From: Aristolochia californica
Taxonomy: Eukaryota > Streptophyta > Magnoliopsida > Piperales > Aristolochiaceae
Assembly: GCA_029961685.1 (NCBI GenBank)
Contig: JARWKL010000010.1
Coordinates: 25,208,067 to 25,272,066 of the forward strand
Direction: 5' to 3'
DNA: 64,000 nucleotides
The translations under genes were made by a program, and so were the position numbers. The notes beneath the pieces are model-generated. The model was not told the origin of the DNA, did not search any database, and was given only the letters and a program-made list of their open reading frames with translations. Shown piece after piece: positions 62,771-64,000 of this stretch; positions within the stretch are counted from its first letter, which is position 1; the number at the start of each line of letters is the position of its first letter.

Positions 62771-63503
62771 GATAAGAATCAAGCATAAAGATCATACATA
62801 GTATCAATAAAGTGAAAGTTAATTAATAGCCATTAAATGAGATTCTCAAGATCTTGATAGAGATCCAAAACACAAGCACACTAACTTCAAATTATAGGCT
62901 ACCAAATTTACCTTTCTGGTGAATTTCAATCCTTTTGTCAAGATCAAGGCATTATCCATCAGACATCATGTGCCTACACCCCTCAACAAAATGGTGTAGC
63001 TAAAAGAAAAAACAAACATCTCCTAGAGGTAGCCCAAGGCTTGCTCTATTCTATGAATGTGCCTATTTTTATTGGCCTCACGCCATACTTACTGTTTTCT
63101 TTCTTATTAATCGGTTGCCTTCCTTAGTGCTTAAACATAAATCCTCTTAGTCATTATTTCCTGATGAAGACCTTGTCTCTCTTCCCTTGAAAGTGTTTGG
63201 ATGCATATTTTTTGTTCATGTCACATCCGCCATAAAGAGTAAGTTTGATCCTAAATCTCTCAAGTGTATCTTCTTGGGTCGCTCTCGTACCCAAAAAGGT
63301 TATGTATGCTACAATCCTTCTCTTCGGAAGGTACTTATTTCTAGGGATGTTACACTTTTTAGAAGATAAGAATCAAGCATAAAGATCATACATAGTATCA
63401 ACAAAGTGAAAGTTAATTAATATCCATTAAATGAGATTCTCAAGATCTTGATAGAGATCCAAAACACAAACACACTAACTTCAAATTATAGGCTACCAAA
63501 TTT
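62318..63503 (+). repeat. Tandem duplication, period about 594 bp
   Basis: 62318-62911 and 62912-63503 are two direct copies containing the integrase end of Cop3 plus about 150 bp of non-copia flank (AAGATCATACATAGTATCAA). TTTCTGG occurs at the start, the junction and the end, suggesting a microhomology-based duplication. The copies differ at many positions, so the event is not recent. The second copy keeps a 60-codon integrase-end frame at 63187-63369. Confidence 0.85.
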
Positions 63504-64000
63504 TCTGGCATTTTATGATTTTAAACAAGTTTTATTTTAGCTCACCCAATTCATTAGTTCTTCCTAACCAAATAAGGGCTAAAACAATAATGACTAATTT
63601 GCCTATAGCAAGTAATTTGAGTTGTCTACTCTCATACACTTGGAAAAAAGTCATACTAAGTAGCCACACATCCAAGATTTCAAATTTAATTTAATTTTGG
63701 GCTACCAATGCTCTATTGCAGGTAGGGCGTAAAAATTTTATGTTTATCTTCTAATTGTGTCTCAATCCATTTCTCTTATAGTAGGTGTATTCAAATTTTG
63801 TAGAGACATATATAATTTCAAAAGTTCAATTTCTCTAGCTAACTAAACTTTTTTCTAATTATGGAGAAATACTTAATGTAAACTTATAGTTTACCATATT
63901 ATTGAAAACAACGTGACTTGCAAGAATAGAAAATCAATGATAATGAACTAAACTCATGTCAACAAAGTACCTAAATTTATTATGTTAATTAAATTCTATT
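63504..64000. other. AT-rich sequence without recognised features
   Basis: No LTR, pol motif, RNA gene or repeat shared with the window. It could be the target locus of Cop3 or an unrelated degraded repeat. Confidence 0.4.

Larger units (their letters stand above)
55621..63503 (+). mobile_element. Ty1/copia element Cop3, degraded, split by G3
   Basis: 5' LTR, gag/PR remnant (to 56688), then after G3 the pre-integrase and integrase (61769-62770). The frame joins across G3 (LLFVSQ / LTKRFNCSITFSPS). No RT or 3' LTR is seen; a tandem duplication ends the copia sequence. Confidence 0.75.

Overview
The window is plant nuclear DNA made almost entirely of nested LTR retrotransposons. The evidence is initiator-Met-tRNA primer binding sites (TGGTATCAGAGC type), Ty1/copia and Ty3/gypsy chromovirus pol domains, TRIMs, and host fragments of plant type (PLS- and P-class PPR proteins, a CDPK, a KUP/HAK potassium transporter, an ALA-type P4-ATPase). 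I see no intact ordinary host gene, no tRNA or rRNA gene and no CRISPR. Names used here are local labels: Cop1-Cop3 are copia elements, G1-G3 gypsy chromoviruses, N1-N4 non-coding copia relatives, T1-T5 TRIMs, and F1-1 to F1-5 one family of short gypsy-related elements.

Layout. 1-477 is a minus-strand Cop2-type LTR cut by the window edge. 478-5372 is Cop1 (minus, Tnt1-like gag/PR/INT) with N1 (983-3698, TSD GTTTT) inside it. 5573-7580 holds LTR and repeat relics, including a 58-bp minisatellite. 7581-18763 is a hybrid gypsy, G1a joined to G1b at about 11740, with TRIM T1 (7871-8238, TSD TAAGC) in its first LTR and F1-1 (14334-18563, TSD TCTCT) in its last. 18764-40145 is copia Cop2a (plus), interrupted by F1-2 (20593-31463, TSD TAACC, itself holding gypsy G2 at 21970-28052), by TRIM T2 (32174-32498) and by the related copia Cop2b (33503-39243, which holds TRIM T3). 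40341-46718 has N-type and other LTRs with F1-3 (41305-45688, TSD GCCTA) nested inside. F1-4 (46990-48923, TSD GAGCT) sits in N3-type sequence ending with an LTR at 49982-50410. F1-5 (50560-52717, TSD AATTA) is a rearranged four-LTR structure. TRIM T4 (53456-53977, TSD GTGAG) has three LTRs in tandem. 55621-63503 is copia Cop3 containing gypsy G3 (56689-61763, TSD GCCAA), ending in a 594-bp tandem duplication.

The main result is the F1 family. All members share an LTR type, a PBS, a short Gag-like start (M-x-x-S-x-S-x-E-x-W pattern in most) and a 3' tail that resembles the end of chromovirus pol (ELEDKL) followed by a purine tract. F1-4 and F1-5 carry no recognisable cargo. F1-1, F1-2 and F1-3 carry different sets of captured host gene pieces between the same leader and tail: P4-ATPase, CDPK and beta-glucosidase-like pieces in F1-1; PPR genes, BRCT and arginine methyltransferase pieces in F1-2; KUP/HAK transporter and PPR pieces in F1-3. 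Two fusions are long open frames (357 and 615 codons). This looks like a non-autonomous retroelement lineage that repeatedly acquires and joins host exons, probably mobilised by chromoviruses such as G1-G3, whose 3' coding ends are similar.

None of the autonomous elements is intact. G2 has lost the integrase Glu and an RT Asp and is frameshifted, G3 has lost the second integrase Asp region, and the copias have stops, frameshifts and altered integrase Asp positions. All domain calls were made by reading the sequence, without alignment.
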